NCBI GenBank assembly: GCA_002733765.1
Contig: NVWU01000005.1
Location: forward strand, 163,877 to 227,876
DNA: 64,000 nucleotides
Direction: 5' to 3'
Source of the DNA: Colwellia sp.
Lineage (GTDB): Bacteria > Pseudomonadota > Gammaproteobacteria > Enterobacterales > Alteromonadaceae
Each line of letters begins with the position of its first letter. The stretch's first letter is position 1. This document shows positions 28,440 to 37,987 of the stretch, in pieces. Position numbers and translations under genes: made by a program. A model generated the notes under the pieces. That model saw nothing but the letters and a program-made list of their open reading frames with translations, was not told the origin of the DNA and searched no databases.

Positions 28440-29810
28440 TTAAATTACCCGTGAGAAGCGTTGCTGATTAATATGCTTTTTCATATAAGCATCAAAGCTC
28501 ATACAAACAATACGGATAAGTAAGCGAGCTTTTTGCGCGACTTGAATGCTATCCACAGTGTTCACAACAAGATCATCAGCGATAAAGGTATCAAGCAAAG
28601 GTAAATCATCACTAAAGTAACTATCAAAATCAATATTATACTTTTTACTGATTTTATTTTTATCTAGAAATAAATTACACATTAACTCACGAATAACGTC
28701 TCCACGAATAATATCATCTTGTGATAAGCTTACGCCTTTTACTTGCGCATGCTGCTGGGTTTCAATTGCTTGATAATAGGTTTTTAGATCTTTAATATTT
28801 TGGCTAAAACTATTACCAATAGCACTAATTGATGACACGCCAAGACCAAGTAAATCACAACCACCTTTGGTTGTGTATCCTTGGAAGTTTCGATGCAAAG
28901 TGCCATTACCTTGCGCAATTGACAGTTCATCATTAGGTTTAGCGAAATGGTCCATACCAATAAAGTCATAGCCATAATTACATAACGTTTCAATGGCAAG
29001 CTTCATTAATGCAAATTTTTCTTGAGTATTAGGCAACCATTCATCACGTAATTTACGTTGAGCAGCAAACCGACTAGGTATATGCGCATAACTAAAGAGT
29101 GAAATTCTATCGACGTCCCACTCATAAGCTTTGTCTAACGTTTTAGCAAAGTTTTCTAACGTTTGGTGAGGCAAGCCATAAATTAAATCTATATTAATCG
29201 ATTTAAAACCAACGGCTTTGGCATGAGCAATAAAATCACCAATAAACTGGGTTGATTGTACTCGGTTAATAGCTTGCTGCACTTTTAAGTCTAAGTCTTG
29301 CACACCAAGGCTTAAGCGATTAAAACCTAAGCTAAATAAATGCTCGGCTAAGTCCATCTCAATTTCGCGCGGATCTATTTCAATACTCATTTCTAAATTA
29401 TCTGAAAAGCTAAACTTTTCTTTCAATAAATTAACTAAAGTCGTGATTTGTTTATGAGTTAAAAAACTTGGTGTACCGCCGCCCCAGTGCAATTGCTTTA
29501 CTGTATATTCGGTAAATAAAGGCGCTTGTAAAGCAATTTCTTGCGCTAAATATTCAAGATAAGTATCCGCTTTGTCACGGTGGCGAGTAATAACTTTATT
29601 ACAACCGCAGTAGTAACAAAGTGTATGACAAAAAGGTATGTGCACATACAAAGATAGTTCACGATTCGGCGAGTCTTTTATTGCTTCTACAAAGTCGCGA
29701 TGCTTAAAGTCATCATGAAACTCTAATGCCGTGGGATATGAAGTATATCTTGGGCCACTAGTGTTGTATTTACTGAGTAATTGAGGATCGAAAAATTGAC
29801 TAACTTGCAT
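28440..29810 (-). CDS. hemN: Oxygen-independent coproporphyrinogen III oxidase
   Basis: This 456-residue radical-SAM enzyme decarboxylates coproporphyrinogen III to protoporphyrinogen IX without oxygen in heme synthesis. The start SKYNTSGPRYTSYPTALEF is typical of true HemN rather than HemW. The cluster motif is HIPFCHTLCYYCGCNK (CxxxCxxC plus the HemN-specific extra Cys), with WGGGTPSFL and SLGVQDLDLKVQQAINR next. It would support growth at low oxygen, consistent with the two CcoG proteins in the window. Confidence 0.96.
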   Translation of the reverse strand: MQVSQFFDPQLLSKYNTSGPRYTSYPTALEFHDDFKHRDFVEAIKDSPNRELSLYVHIPFCHTLCYYCGCNKVITRHRDKADTYLEYLAQEIALQAPLFTEYTVKQLHWGGGTPSFLTHKQITTLVNLLKEKFSFSDNLEMSIEIDPREIEMDLAEHLFSLGFNRLSLGVQDLDLKVQQAINRVQSTQFIGDFIAHAKAVGFKSINIDLIYGLPHQTLENFAKTLDKAYEWDVDRISLFSYAHIPSRFAAQRKLRDEWLPNTQEKFALMKLAIETLCNYGYDFIGMDHFAKPNDELSIAQGNGTLHRNFQGYTTKGGCDLLGLGVSSISAIGNSFSQNIKDLKTYYQAIETQQHAQVKGVSLSQDDIIRGDVIRELMCNLFLDKNKISKKYNIDFDSYFSDDLPLLDTFIADDLVVNTVDSIQVAQKARLLIRIVCMSFDAYMKKHINQQRFSRVI

Positions 29811-29929
29811 TATGTATCACCGTTTACTGAACTAATAATAATTGAATTTACGGTGTATATTATACTGACTCACATTTTTGTGAGTATTGATTAAGCGCAA
29901 GTATTGTCAATTTTTAAACTACCTTGGTG

Positions 29930-30241
29930 TTAATCGGCACATTGAATGCACTTTTCCGCTGCTGGTTGCACTTGCAGTCGTGGTTTTGCAATTTCTTCGC
30001 CACAAGTTTGGCAAATGCCATAACTACCGTTTTCCATACGCGTGATTGCATTAGATAGGTGCTGAATTTCAATTTTGGCCTCTGACTCAAGTGCGTTGAG
30101 TACTTCTTCATTTTCACGCTCACCCGCCTGTTCTGACCAGTCAGCATCCCGTCCATCAGCAAAATCGTGATGAATTGCGCTAACACGTTGTTGTAACTCA
30201 ACAATTCGCTTAGTAAGTTGTACTTTTAATTGTTCAGTCAT
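29930..30241 (-). CDS. DksA/TraR-family zinc-finger protein
   Basis: This 103-residue protein has an N-terminal coiled-coil region and a C-terminal C4 zinc finger: GSYGICQTCGEEIAKPRL followed by AAEKCIQC. Full DksA is about 150 residues, so this is one of the short DksA-like proteins that may act on RNA polymerase through the secondary channel. An acidic DADWSEQAGERENEEVL stretch lies at the expected coiled-coil tip. It is a single gene between hemN and a repeat element. Confidence 0.88.
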   Translation of the reverse strand: MTEQLKVQLTKRIVELQQRVSAIHHDFADGRDADWSEQAGERENEEVLNALESEAKIEIQHLSNAITRMENGSYGICQTCGEEIAKPRLQVQPAAEKCIQCAD

Positions 30242-30345
30242 AATACATACCTCAAAAAGTTAGGGGGCATTCCCAAAATATTTCAATTGGGAATCTAAAA
30301 CTTAATTATTTTCCACCCAAGCTACTGAAGATGTGTCTTTCAGCA

Positions 30346-30500
30346 CTGGTTTAGAAACACTTTATATTGCGTTATCAGATTCGACAAGGACGCGATATGA
30401 GTGGTGTTATTAGAGGATACAGGAGCATATTCTTCTGAATAACCGTTTTTCAATCAAGGTCTTGCCTAAAGGCGTTTCTAACTCCAGCTGAATGCTGCAT
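30346..30500 (-). repeat. Second copy of the dispersed repeat core seen at 6872-6981
   Basis: Read on the minus strand, it starts ATGCAGCATTCAGCTGGA and ends GTGTTTCTAAACCAG. These flanks match the first copy's ATGCAGAATTCAGCTGGA and ATGTTTCTAAACCAG, with long matching runs between, including CTTGATTGAA and ATAACGCA. This copy carries roughly 45-50 extra bases in the middle. The outer ends are more diverged; the left flank holds another hairpin (ATTCCCAA/TTGGGAAT, 30269-30294). It fills the gap between the DksA-like and DUF2489 genes. It is noncoding. Confidence 0.75.
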
Positions 30501-30559
30501 CTTTATGATGTGGTTTGGATATATACTCCTGATTAAAAACACCAGAACGACAAATCAAG

Positions 30560-31048
30560 CTATGTCTTTAGTATACTCATTCTTTCTACGGTGTATTGTT
30601 GAAGTAGATCAAGTTCTTTGACTATTTCACTGTGCAATTGCGCTTCTATGGTCATCCGTTGATAATCCTGCTTCATACGCTGTGACTTATCTAACTGTTT
30701 TCGCCCATCAAGAATAGACAGATGCTTAATCTCGTTATATAACTTAAATATAGCAGGAAATTGCAGCGCTAGCTCACGACTCTTTTTCAACGATGCCAAT
30801 AAAACAGATAACCGCCAACAGCCTTCACTAAAGTCACATTGTTCTTCTTGCATAGCACGAGTAATGATGTCTACGCTAGCAAGCACTTTATGGTCATGCG
30901 AGGCAAGTGCTTGCTGACGTGCTAATTCAGTTTGTTGCTGCAATTTTTTTTGCTTAGTCAGTTGTCGTAATAACTTACCTGCATATAAAGATAAAGCAGT
31001 AACAATAACTACCGCTAATATAATGGCATAAAGCCAGTAACCATCCAT
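30560..31048 (-). CDS. DUF2489 family protein
   Basis: This 162-residue protein has one N-terminal membrane segment (YAIILAVVIVTALSLYAGKLL) and a charged helical cytoplasmic part (EEQCDFSEGCWRLSVLLASL, then FKLYNEIKHLSILDGRKQLDK). That pattern is DUF2489. It follows yihI on the same strand with a 24-base gap, an arrangement common in Alteromonadales and Vibrio. Function is unknown. Confidence 0.88.
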   Translation of the reverse strand: MDGYWLYAIILAVVIVTALSLYAGKLLRQLTKQKKLQQQTELARQQALASHDHKVLASVDIITRAMQEEQCDFSEGCWRLSVLLASLKKSRELALQFPAIFKLYNEIKHLSILDGRKQLDKSQRMKQDYQRMTIEAQLHSEIVKELDLLQQYTVERMSILKT

Positions 31049-31072
31049 ATTAGAGGGCCTTATTCAAATTTA

Positions 31073-31657
31073 TCAAAATTTATCAAAATCATCTGGTAAA
31101 GATGAATTATCTAACTTGTCCCATAAATCGTCTTCCGAGCTAGTACCATCACGACTTGGCTCATCTTCAGGCTCTTCATTTTCAGCCAACTTTTCAGTTA
31201 ATTGCTGATGGCGTTCCATCAGTTCATTAAAGTAATTTACTTCTTGCTCTGTTAAGGCTAGCTCTTCCTCTTGCTTGGCCAAAATAGCTTGTAAACCTTC
31301 ATCATTTTCAATGTTTTCCAATTCTTGAGAAAAATCAGGCTCAGCCTCGGTATTCACCACACGTATTACCGCAATAGGATCTTGCTTAGCTTGAGTAGCT
31401 TTAACTGGCTTGCTCTTGGGTTGAGATACCGCAGCTCCTAGTTCTATTGGTTTTTTACTGCCAATACGAGGATCTTTGTGCTGATTGACCTGTTGATCAG
31501 ATTTTTTAACCTGCATGGCTTCTTGCTGGCGATTACCAGGCTTTTTACCCTTTGTTTTGCGTATTCTTTTTTCAACATTAGCTAATTCTACTTTGCTTAG
31601 CTTAGGTTTGGCTGTGGGTGCAGAGCCAGGTTTTCTAGATTTTTTTGAACGTGACAT
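31073..31657 (-). CDS. yihI: Der GTPase-activating protein YihI
   Basis: This 194-residue protein has a very basic, low-complexity N-terminus (SRSKKSRKPGSAPTAKPKLSK) and an acidic C-terminal half (QEEELALTEQEVNYFNELMERH), as in YihI. YihI stimulates GTP hydrolysis by Der and so modulates 50S ribosome assembly. It is co-directional with the DUF2489 gene. Recognition rests on the N-terminal pattern, GKKPGNRQQEAM and the conserved YFNELMERHQ-L helix. Confidence 0.9.
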   Translation of the reverse strand: MSRSKKSRKPGSAPTAKPKLSKVELANVEKRIRKTKGKKPGNRQQEAMQVKKSDQQVNQHKDPRIGSKKPIELGAAVSQPKSKPVKATQAKQDPIAVIRVVNTEAEPDFSQELENIENDEGLQAILAKQEEELALTEQEVNYFNELMERHQQLTEKLAENEEPEDEPSRDGTSSEDDLWDKLDNSSLPDDFDKF

Positions 31658-31805
31658 GAACTTGATACTTTTTTAACTATTAATGACGCTATTTTACGCC
31701 ATTAATAGTTAAAAAAGTAATGAAATATTTAATGACGAATTAATAGTCACCTGCATTAAAGATAAATACTCTTTCATAGCCCACCATTTGAAACTCGTGG
31801 CTACC

Positions 31806-32450
31806 TTAACCTTGCTCATGCAACCATGCAGCATGGCGAGGCGCACGTTTAGTTTTTGACCATTCATCAACCATAGCAGTAGCAACTGAATGTAGTTGTT
31901 TAAACTGCTCAACTGTACCCGTATTAGCAGTCAACTCTAATCGATGACCATTTGGATCGAAGAAGTAAATAGATTTAAAAATACCATGATTTACCGGGCC
32001 TAAAACATCAACACCTTTACTTTCTAATTCCTTTTTTGCTGTAATTAAGGCTTCAATATTTTTAACGCGCAAAGCTAAATGTTGCACCCAAGCAGGTGTA
32101 TTTTCGTCGCGTCCCATATCAGGCGAATTAGGAATTTCAAAAAAAGCTAAGACATTTTCATTACCCGCATCTAAAAAAATATGCATATAGGGATCTGGTG
32201 CTTTAGTTGACGGTACTTCATTTTCAGCAATAGCTAACACCAAATCCATGTTTAACTTATCTTGGTACCATTTAGTGGTTTCTTTAGCATCTTTACAGCG
32301 ATAGGCTACATGGTGAATTTTTTCAATGTTTATCATGCGTAAATCATCTCGATTAAAGTGAGTATGATCTAATATTAATCGCATCCCTGCTTGTTCTCTA
32401 ATTTTATCGACATTTAACCCATTAGCTAACGTCAGCAATTCACTACGCAT
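31806..32450 (-). CDS. VOC-family (glyoxalase-like) protein
   Basis: This 214-residue protein has two vicinal-oxygen-chelate halves: IEKIHHVAYRCKDAKETTKWYQDKLNM and VQHLALRVKNIEALITAKKELESKGV, with IYFFDPNGHRLELT at the end. His and Glu of these motifs are the likely metal ligands. Reaction is unknown; it may be a dioxygenase or isomerase. The VOC fold begins at about residue 39, so the real start may be ATG at 32336 (176 residues), but neither start has a good ribosome binding site. It follows purU by 48 bases on the same strand. Confidence 0.8.
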   Translation of the reverse strand: MRSELLTLANGLNVDKIREQAGMRLILDHTHFNRDDLRMINIEKIHHVAYRCKDAKETTKWYQDKLNMDLVLAIAENEVPSTKAPDPYMHIFLDAGNENVLAFFEIPNSPDMGRDENTPAWVQHLALRVKNIEALITAKKELESKGVDVLGPVNHGIFKSIYFFDPNGHRLELTANTGTVEQFKQLHSVATAMVDEWSKTKRAPRHAAWLHEQG

Positions 32451-32498
32451 GTTTGTATAGATATTTTTACGCTATACACCTTTTAGCTAAGCTTAAAG

Positions 32499-33359
32499 TT
32501 AAGCAAGTATTACCGTCTTATCACCATTTAAACACACACGTTGCTCCGCATGAATTCTTACCGCGTGACTCAATGCGGTCGCTTCTAGATCATGCCCCAT
32601 ATGCACCATTTGCTTTATGGTGAATGTATGATTTATTGACTTTACTTCCTGTGCAATAATAGGACCTTCATCTAAGTTGGCGGTAACATAGTGCGCAGTT
32701 GCGCCAATCACTTTGACGCCTCGTGCATGTGCTTGATGGTAGGGACGAGCACCTTTAAAGCTAGGCAAAAAAGAATGATGAATATTAATAGCGCGTCCCG
32801 ATAATTGTTGGCATAAATCATCTGATAAAATCTGCATATAACGCGCTAATACTAATAAATCTGCTTTCGTCTCTTTCATTAGCGTTAGTATTTTTGCTTC
32901 TTGTTCAGCTTTACTTTCACTCGTTACAGGGAAGTGATGAAAAGGTACACCATGCCAATCCACTAAAGCCTGACAATCTTGATGATTTGACATCACTGCA
33001 ACAATATTGATGGGTAAAGCACCTGATTTCCATTTAGTTAACAATGAGACTAAGCAATGGTCATCTTTTGATACCGCAATCACCACATTGGGTACATCGG
33101 CCATATTACGTAATTTATATTTCATAGATAACGGTTTAGCTAACGCATCTAACGCCTCGATAAACTCGCTAGCCGAAACCGTTAAGTTACGATCATCAAA
33201 GGCAATACGAGAAAAGAATGTTTCGGTATAAGGATCACTGTATTGTGATGTTTCGGTAATAAAAGCACCATGTTCAAATAAACTTTGCGATACTTTTGCC
33301 AGTACGCCGGTATTATCTGGACATTGCCATGTAAGAATATAGTGATTAGATGAAGTCAT
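32499..33359 (-). CDS. purU: Formyltetrahydrofolate deformylase
   Basis: This 286-residue protein has an N-terminal ACT domain (LTWQCPDNTGVLAKVSQSLFEHGAFI) and a C-terminal formyl-transferase-type hydrolase domain with VAVMSNHQDC, INIHHSFLPSFKGARPYHQA and GATAHYVTANLDEGPII. PurU releases formate from 10-formyl-THF to balance one-carbon pools. It is often grouped with fdhA and sarcosine/glycine-betaine genes; here fdhA lies 10 kb away. Length is normal for the family. Confidence 0.96.
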   Translation of the reverse strand: MTSSNHYILTWQCPDNTGVLAKVSQSLFEHGAFITETSQYSDPYTETFFSRIAFDDRNLTVSASEFIEALDALAKPLSMKYKLRNMADVPNVVIAVSKDDHCLVSLLTKWKSGALPINIVAVMSNHQDCQALVDWHGVPFHHFPVTSESKAEQEAKILTLMKETKADLLVLARYMQILSDDLCQQLSGRAINIHHSFLPSFKGARPYHQAHARGVKVIGATAHYVTANLDEGPIIAQEVKSINHTFTIKQMVHMGHDLEATALSHAVRIHAEQRVCLNGDKTVILA

Positions 33360-33461
33360 GATCTTTTGCTAGCGCTATAAATAAAAATATGGGCAACATC
33401 ATTGGGTATTTTTCTAATTAATTCCACTATTTAATCACTTATTTATAGCTGTTATGCTATT

Positions 33462-33698
33462 TTATTTTAATTCACTTGATAAGCGATGTTTATTTTTTAT
33501 ATAAAGCTGCTCTACTTTTTCACGCGCCCAAGGGGTTTTTCTAAGAAATTTCAAACTAGATTTGATGCTAGGATCTTTGGTAAAACAATTAATATTAATT
33601 TGTTTGCCTAAAGTTTCAAAACCGAAGTATGCTTCAAGCTCAGTGACAATGGCTTTTAAAGTAATGCCATGTAATGCGTTGTAAGGCTGGTTGTCCAT
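33462..33698 (-). CDS. VF530-family DNA-binding protein
   Basis: This 78-residue protein has the VF530 (DUF2132) pattern: [49 protein letters not shown] and KVEQLYI. The VF530 structure is a small helical fold proposed to bind DNA. It is a single gene; its role is unknown. Confidence 0.9.
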   Translation of the reverse strand: MDNQPYNALHGITLKAIVTELEAYFGFETLGKQININCFTKDPSIKSSLKFLRKTPWAREKVEQLYIKNKHRLSSELK

Positions 33699-33876
33699 AA
33701 AATAATTCTACACTGAAAAGAGTAACTGGATTATAGCAATTAAATTAACTAATGGTTCAACTTCATTTCGACATATGCCCAAGCCACTTTAATATACAGG
33801 GTTCTGCGATAACCAGAGTGACTTGGGTAAGTCATCATGATTAACTTTCAAAAACTAAACGTGTGATTAAATATAC

Positions 33877-33919
33877 AAAAAAGCACCTTCTCTAAAAATA
33901 AATTATGAAGAGAAAGTGC
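33877..33919 (-). terminator. Rho-independent terminator of the peroxiredoxin-glutaredoxin gene
   Basis: Arms at 33883-33893 and 33909-33919 (GCACTTTCTCT-type, one mismatch) are followed on the minus strand by a T-run at 33877-33882. It starts 35 bases after the stop codon. Confidence 0.85.
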
Positions 33920-33953
33920 CACTAAAGCATTAGAGATAAGCTAGCATTAGTTT

Positions 33954-34700
33954 TTAAGCAAAGTGTTTTACTAGGTCATCAGCTCCACCAATGTGCTTAC
34001 CATCAATGAAAATTTGCGGAACGGTATCAGCATTGGCAATAGCGCGCATAGCTGAAATACTAATTTCATCTCCCACAGTCAGCTCTTCATATTGTAAGCC
34101 TTGTTGCATAAGCAGATCTTTTGCTCTGGCACAATGTGGACAACCTGGTTTAGTAAACAAACTCACTTGTGATGATTGTACTGCTTCTGGGTTAATGTAG
34201 TTAAGCATAGTGTCAGCATCAGACACTTCAAACGGGTCGCCTGGTAAATCAGGCTCGATGAACATTTTATCAACAACACCATCTTTCACTAACATTGAAT
34301 AGCGCCAACTACGCTTACCAAAGCCAATGTCATTTTTTTCTACCAATAACCCCATACCATCAGTAAAGTCGCCATTTCCATCAGGAATAAAACTGATATT
34401 TTCAGCTGATTGAGCTTCTGCCCATGCGTTCATAACAAAAGTATCATTAACCGAAACACATAAAATTTCGTCAACGCCATTAGCCGCAAACTTACCTGCT
34501 AATTCATTATAACGAGGTAAATGTGATGATGAGCAAGTTGGCGTAAAGGCACCTGGTAAAGAAAATACTACCACTGTTTTTCCTGAAAAAATCTCCTGGC
34601 TATCACGGCTACTCCAATTGTCACCTACACGAATAGGGAATGTTACTGCCGGAACCTTTTGACCTTCTTTATTTTCAAAATTACTATTATTTGTAGACAT
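33954..34700 (-). CDS. Peroxiredoxin V-glutaredoxin hybrid peroxidase
   Basis: This 248-residue fusion has an N-terminal PrxV domain with peroxidatic Cys in FSLPGAFTPTCSSSHLPRY near residue 56 and a C-terminal glutaredoxin with CPHC in LFTKPGCPHCARAKDLL, plus TVPQIFIDGKHIGG. Such hybrids reduce hydroperoxides with glutathione and do not need a separate glutaredoxin. It is a single gene ending at its own terminator. The 309 bases upstream (34701-35009) hold nothing further that I recognise. Confidence 0.94.
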   Translation of the reverse strand: MSTNNSNFENKEGQKVPAVTFPIRVGDNWSSRDSQEIFSGKTVVVFSLPGAFTPTCSSSHLPRYNELAGKFAANGVDEILCVSVNDTFVMNAWAEAQSAENISFIPDGNGDFTDGMGLLVEKNDIGFGKRSWRYSMLVKDGVVDKMFIEPDLPGDPFEVSDADTMLNYINPEAVQSSQVSLFTKPGCPHCARAKDLLMQQGLQYEELTVGDEISISAMRAIANADTVPQIFIDGKHIGGADDLVKHFA

Positions 34701-35009
34701 ATCATTTCCTTAATTTAAACGTTACTGATGTTGTTTAGCTGCGATGAAGTCATTATCCATCAAAAATCGATTGACTTAAAATGATTAAAATCAATTATTT
34801 TAATCGATAAAACAGATTAGAATGATCACGGACTATTTCTTTGCTGTTTAATTTAGCATTACATTATTATCTATAAAAGTTAATTTAAGCGACTATTGTA
34901 ATCACAACCGAATCAGGACTAGAACATCCATTAATTAGCAGGAGGCAGAGTTTCAATTAATATACGTTGAAGATGACAACATTAAAATCAAATAAAAAGT
35001 GATTACTTT

Positions 35010-35366
35010 TTATAACATCGATTCGTATTGGCTAATGGTTTTACAGATTTCTGCTTGGTTAGTAGAATGGAAAATAACACTGCGTTTTTTACTCTTACAA
35101 TACTCTTCAAAAAAACTTTTCACATTCGCCCTAGACAGGGTAATTTCTTTTAAATGCTTCACTTCTTCAGAAGAAAATTGTTTTAATTTAGGTTTTAAAT
35201 CAATAAATATTTTATCTGCTTTCAAACGTACCTTAGTATCACTAAATTGTGAAAAGCCATCTAACAGCATCTTTTTTTGATCATCATAGAATTTAGTCAC
35301 CTCAGACTGAGGATAAAAATGTAAAAATAATGCAAAAGCGACGATTAAGATCAATAAATTTTTCAT
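35010..35366 (-). CDS. Hypothetical exported or membrane-anchored protein
   Basis: This 118-residue protein starts with a hydrophobic segment (LLILIVAFALFLHFYP) and continues as a charged helical domain with one conserved-looking Cys (FEEYCKSKKR) near the end and a second Cys in AEICKTI. These could form a disulfide in the periplasm. I do not recognise a family. It is divergent from ccoG, with about 110 bases between. Confidence 0.7.
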   Translation of the reverse strand: MKNLLILIVAFALFLHFYPQSEVTKFYDDQKKMLLDGFSQFSDTKVRLKADKIFIDLKPKLKQFSSEEVKHLKEITLSRANVKSFFEEYCKSKKRSVIFHSTNQAEICKTISQYESML

Positions 35367-35474
35367 AAAATCTCGTATATTAGTATGCTCTAATTTATGT
35401 TATTCTATTTGGCTATAATAACATAATAATTTTTTTAATACTATTTAGCATCTTCTGTCTTCTAAGGATTTATC

Positions 35475-36914
35475 GTGAGCGTTAACGAAAAAAAACCACC
35501 AATAAGTGCAGTTAAAATACCCGTTCAAAATGTAAAAATACATCCTGCAAAAAATAGCCGTGAGCGCTACAAGCCCGGCGATCAAATATATGTACGAAAA
35601 AACACTGGTTTTTTTCAAAAACTAAGACAACGAATGAATTTAGTTTATTTTGCCTTTTTTGCCATTCTCCCTTGGTTACAGTTTAACGGTCATCAGGCAG
35701 TGTTGTTTGATATTAGCGAACAACGCTTTACCTTGTGGAACTTAACTTTATGGCCACAAGATTTAACCTTATTAGCATGGTTATTTATCTTTGGTGCTTT
35801 TTTGTTATTTTTCGTTACCACCTTTTTAGGTCGTGTCTGGTGTGGTTACATGTGCCCACAAACTGTATGGACATTTATATTTATTTGGTTTGAGGAAAAA
35901 ATTGAAGGTACCGCTAATCAGCGTAAAAAGCTAGATCAACAGAAAATGAGTAGTAAAAAATTATGGAAAAAAACACTTAAACATACCAGTTGGTTGCTAT
36001 TTTCATTATTTACTGCCATGACTTTTGCTGGTTACTTCTCTCCCATGAGCGAACTATTCATCAATATATTGACCTTAAATACCTCAGTAACTATGGCGAT
36101 AATTTTAGCATTCTTTACTTTTGCCACCTATGGCAACGCAGGTTGGATGCGTGAAGTAGTCTGTTTACATATGTGCCCTTATGCACGCTTTCAATCAGCA
36201 ATGTTTGATAAAGATACGTTAACTGTTGCTTATGACACTGATAGAGGTGAAAGCCGTGGTGCGCGTGGTCGTAAACAAGATCATAAAGCCATGAACTTAG
36301 GCGATTGTATAGATTGTAATTTATGTGTAGAAGTATGCCCTACCGGTATAGATATTAGAAATGGTTTACAATACGAATGTATTAATTGTGGCTCTTGTGT
36401 GGATGCCTGCGCTAGCGTAATGACCAAAATGAAATACGATCAAGGCTTAATTCGCTATACCACAGAGCATGAACTTGACGGTAAAAAAGTCCATTTTATT
36501 CGTGCTAAATTAATAGGCTATGCTGTCGTATTAATGATAATGAGTACTATGTTGATATTAGAAATTGTTAACCGAGTACCCTTATCATTAGAGATTATTC
36601 GCGATAGAACTGAGCTAGCGAAAGAAAACTTTAATGGCGACATTGAAAACGTATTTACCTTAAAAATTCTAAACATGTCGCAAACTGACAACACTTATAA
36701 ATTATCAGTACAAGGTTTAGATAGACCTCAATGGCATGGTAAACAGGAAGTTTTTGTGAAAGCAGCAACAGTATATACTTTACCTATTAGTATTTCTGTT
36801 GATCCCTATGGGCTCAAAGGCTACATGACTGATATCTCCTTTAGTGTGGAGCAAGTATCCCCACAAGATGACGTTAGCATTGAGCATGAAAGTCGTTTTT
36901 TCAATAAACGTTAA
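35475..36914 (+). CDS. ccoG: Cytochrome c oxidase accessory protein CcoG (first copy)
   Basis: This 479-residue membrane iron-sulfur protein has about five membrane segments, FLGRVWCGYMCPQTVWTFI near residue 120, two ferredoxin-like clusters (CIDCNLCVEVCPTGIDIRNG and CINCGSCVDACASV), and a periplasmic Ig-like C-terminal domain. CcoG takes part in assembly of cbb3-type oxidase, in copper reduction during CcoN maturation. The ccoNOPQ genes are not in the window. srkA and dsbA follow on the same strand, seven bases and a further 85 bases away. A paralogue lies at 51096. Confidence 0.95.
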   Translation: MSVNEKKPPISAVKIPVQNVKIHPAKNSRERYKPGDQIYVRKNTGFFQKLRQRMNLVYFAFFAILPWLQFNGHQAVLFDISEQRFTLWNLTLWPQDLTLLAWLFIFGAFLLFFVTTFLGRVWCGYMCPQTVWTFIFIWFEEKIEGTANQRKKLDQQKMSSKKLWKKTLKHTSWLLFSLFTAMTFAGYFSPMSELFINILTLNTSVTMAIILAFFTFATYGNAGWMREVVCLHMCPYARFQSAMFDKDTLTVAYDTDRGESRGARGRKQDHKAMNLGDCIDCNLCVEVCPTGIDIRNGLQYECINCGSCVDACASVMTKMKYDQGLIRYTTEHELDGKKVHFIRAKLIGYAVVLMIMSTMLILEIVNRVPLSLEIIRDRTELAKENFNGDIENVFTLKILNMSQTDNTYKLSVQGLDRPQWHGKQEVFVKAATVYTLPISISVDPYGLKGYMTDISFSVEQVSPQDDVSIEHESRFFNKR

Positions 36915-36921
36915 GTAAACT

Positions 36922-37902
36922 ATGATGGCACAATTTGATTTTAAATCGTTATCACCAGACACTATTATTGACGGCTTAGAAAGCGCCGGTTTTACTGTTG
37001 ATAGCGGTTTATTGCCACTGAACAGTTATGAAAATAGAGTCTATCAATTTCATGATGAAAACCTGACTAAATATGTGACTAAGTTTTATCGTCCACAACG
37101 CTGGAAATTGGCTGAGATTCAGGAAGAACATGACTTTTCCTTTGAACTTGATGAACGTGAACTACCGATAGTCGCACCATTAAAAGTGGAAGGTAGAAGC
37201 TTATTTGAGTATCAAGGTTATCATTTTGCGGTATTTCCCTGTCGCGGTGGCCGCATCTTTGAAGTGGACAATTTAGATCAGCTTGAATGGATGGGACGCT
37301 TTATTGGCCGTATCCACGCCGTATCTTCATTAGAGTCATTTCAACACAGGCCAAGCTTTAACGTCGATGAAATGCTTTACCAAGCGCGCAATATCATTAG
37401 TGAAAGCGGCTTTATTCCTAAGACATTACAAATACCATTTTTCACTATTTTAGAGCAAGTTATTGAAATAGCCGCTAAACAATACCAACCTGAACATCAA
37501 ATACGTTTACATGGTGATTGTCACGCCGGTAATATATTATGGCGAGATGAGGGCCCACACTTTGTTGATTTAGACGATTGTCGTACTGGGCCTGCCATTC
37601 AAGACTTATGGATGATGCTTTCCGGTGATAGACAACAACAATTGTTACAAATTGACACCCTATTAATGGGTTATGAAGAGTTCTTTTCATTTGAACCTAA
37701 ACAACTTCTTTTGATAGAATCATTACGAACCATGCGTGTAGTTAATTATATGGCTTGGTTGTGTAAGCGTTGGCAAGATCCTGCCTTTCCTCACAATTTC
37801 CCTTGGTTTAACACTGAGAAATATTGGGAAGAGCAAATATTAATGCTAAAAGAACAAATGTTTGCCTTACAACAACCACCATTGAGTTTATTACCCATAT
37901 AG
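36922..37902 (+). CDS. srkA: Stress response kinase SrkA (YihE/RdoA)
   Basis: This 326-residue aminoglycoside-phosphotransferase-fold Ser/Thr kinase has the catalytic motif RLHGDCHAGNILW near residue 193, followed by FVDLDDCRTGPAIQDLWMML. The start DGLESAGFTVDSGLLPLNSYENRVYQF is typical. SrkA counters envelope-stress-triggered death and is encoded directly before dsbA in E. coli; the same order is kept here. It starts seven bases after ccoG and is probably co-transcribed. Confidence 0.95.
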   Translation: MMAQFDFKSLSPDTIIDGLESAGFTVDSGLLPLNSYENRVYQFHDENLTKYVTKFYRPQRWKLAEIQEEHDFSFELDERELPIVAPLKVEGRSLFEYQGYHFAVFPCRGGRIFEVDNLDQLEWMGRFIGRIHAVSSLESFQHRPSFNVDEMLYQARNIISESGFIPKTLQIPFFTILEQVIEIAAKQYQPEHQIRLHGDCHAGNILWRDEGPHFVDLDDCRTGPAIQDLWMMLSGDRQQQLLQIDTLLMGYEEFFSFEPKQLLLIESLRTMRVVNYMAWLCKRWQDPAFPHNFPWFNTEKYWEEQILMLKEQMFALQQPPLSLLPI

Positions 37903-37987
37903 TACCTTGTTAGCATGAATTCCAACCTACAGGTGTTTTCTGTAAGTAATACCTCATGATCAAATTTAATAACTTAGGAAAATAAGA

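Noticed and set aside
29914..30204. 96-residue frame overlapping the DksA-like gene
   Set aside because: It is an out-of-frame shadow; the zinc-finger protein in the other frame is clearly the real gene.
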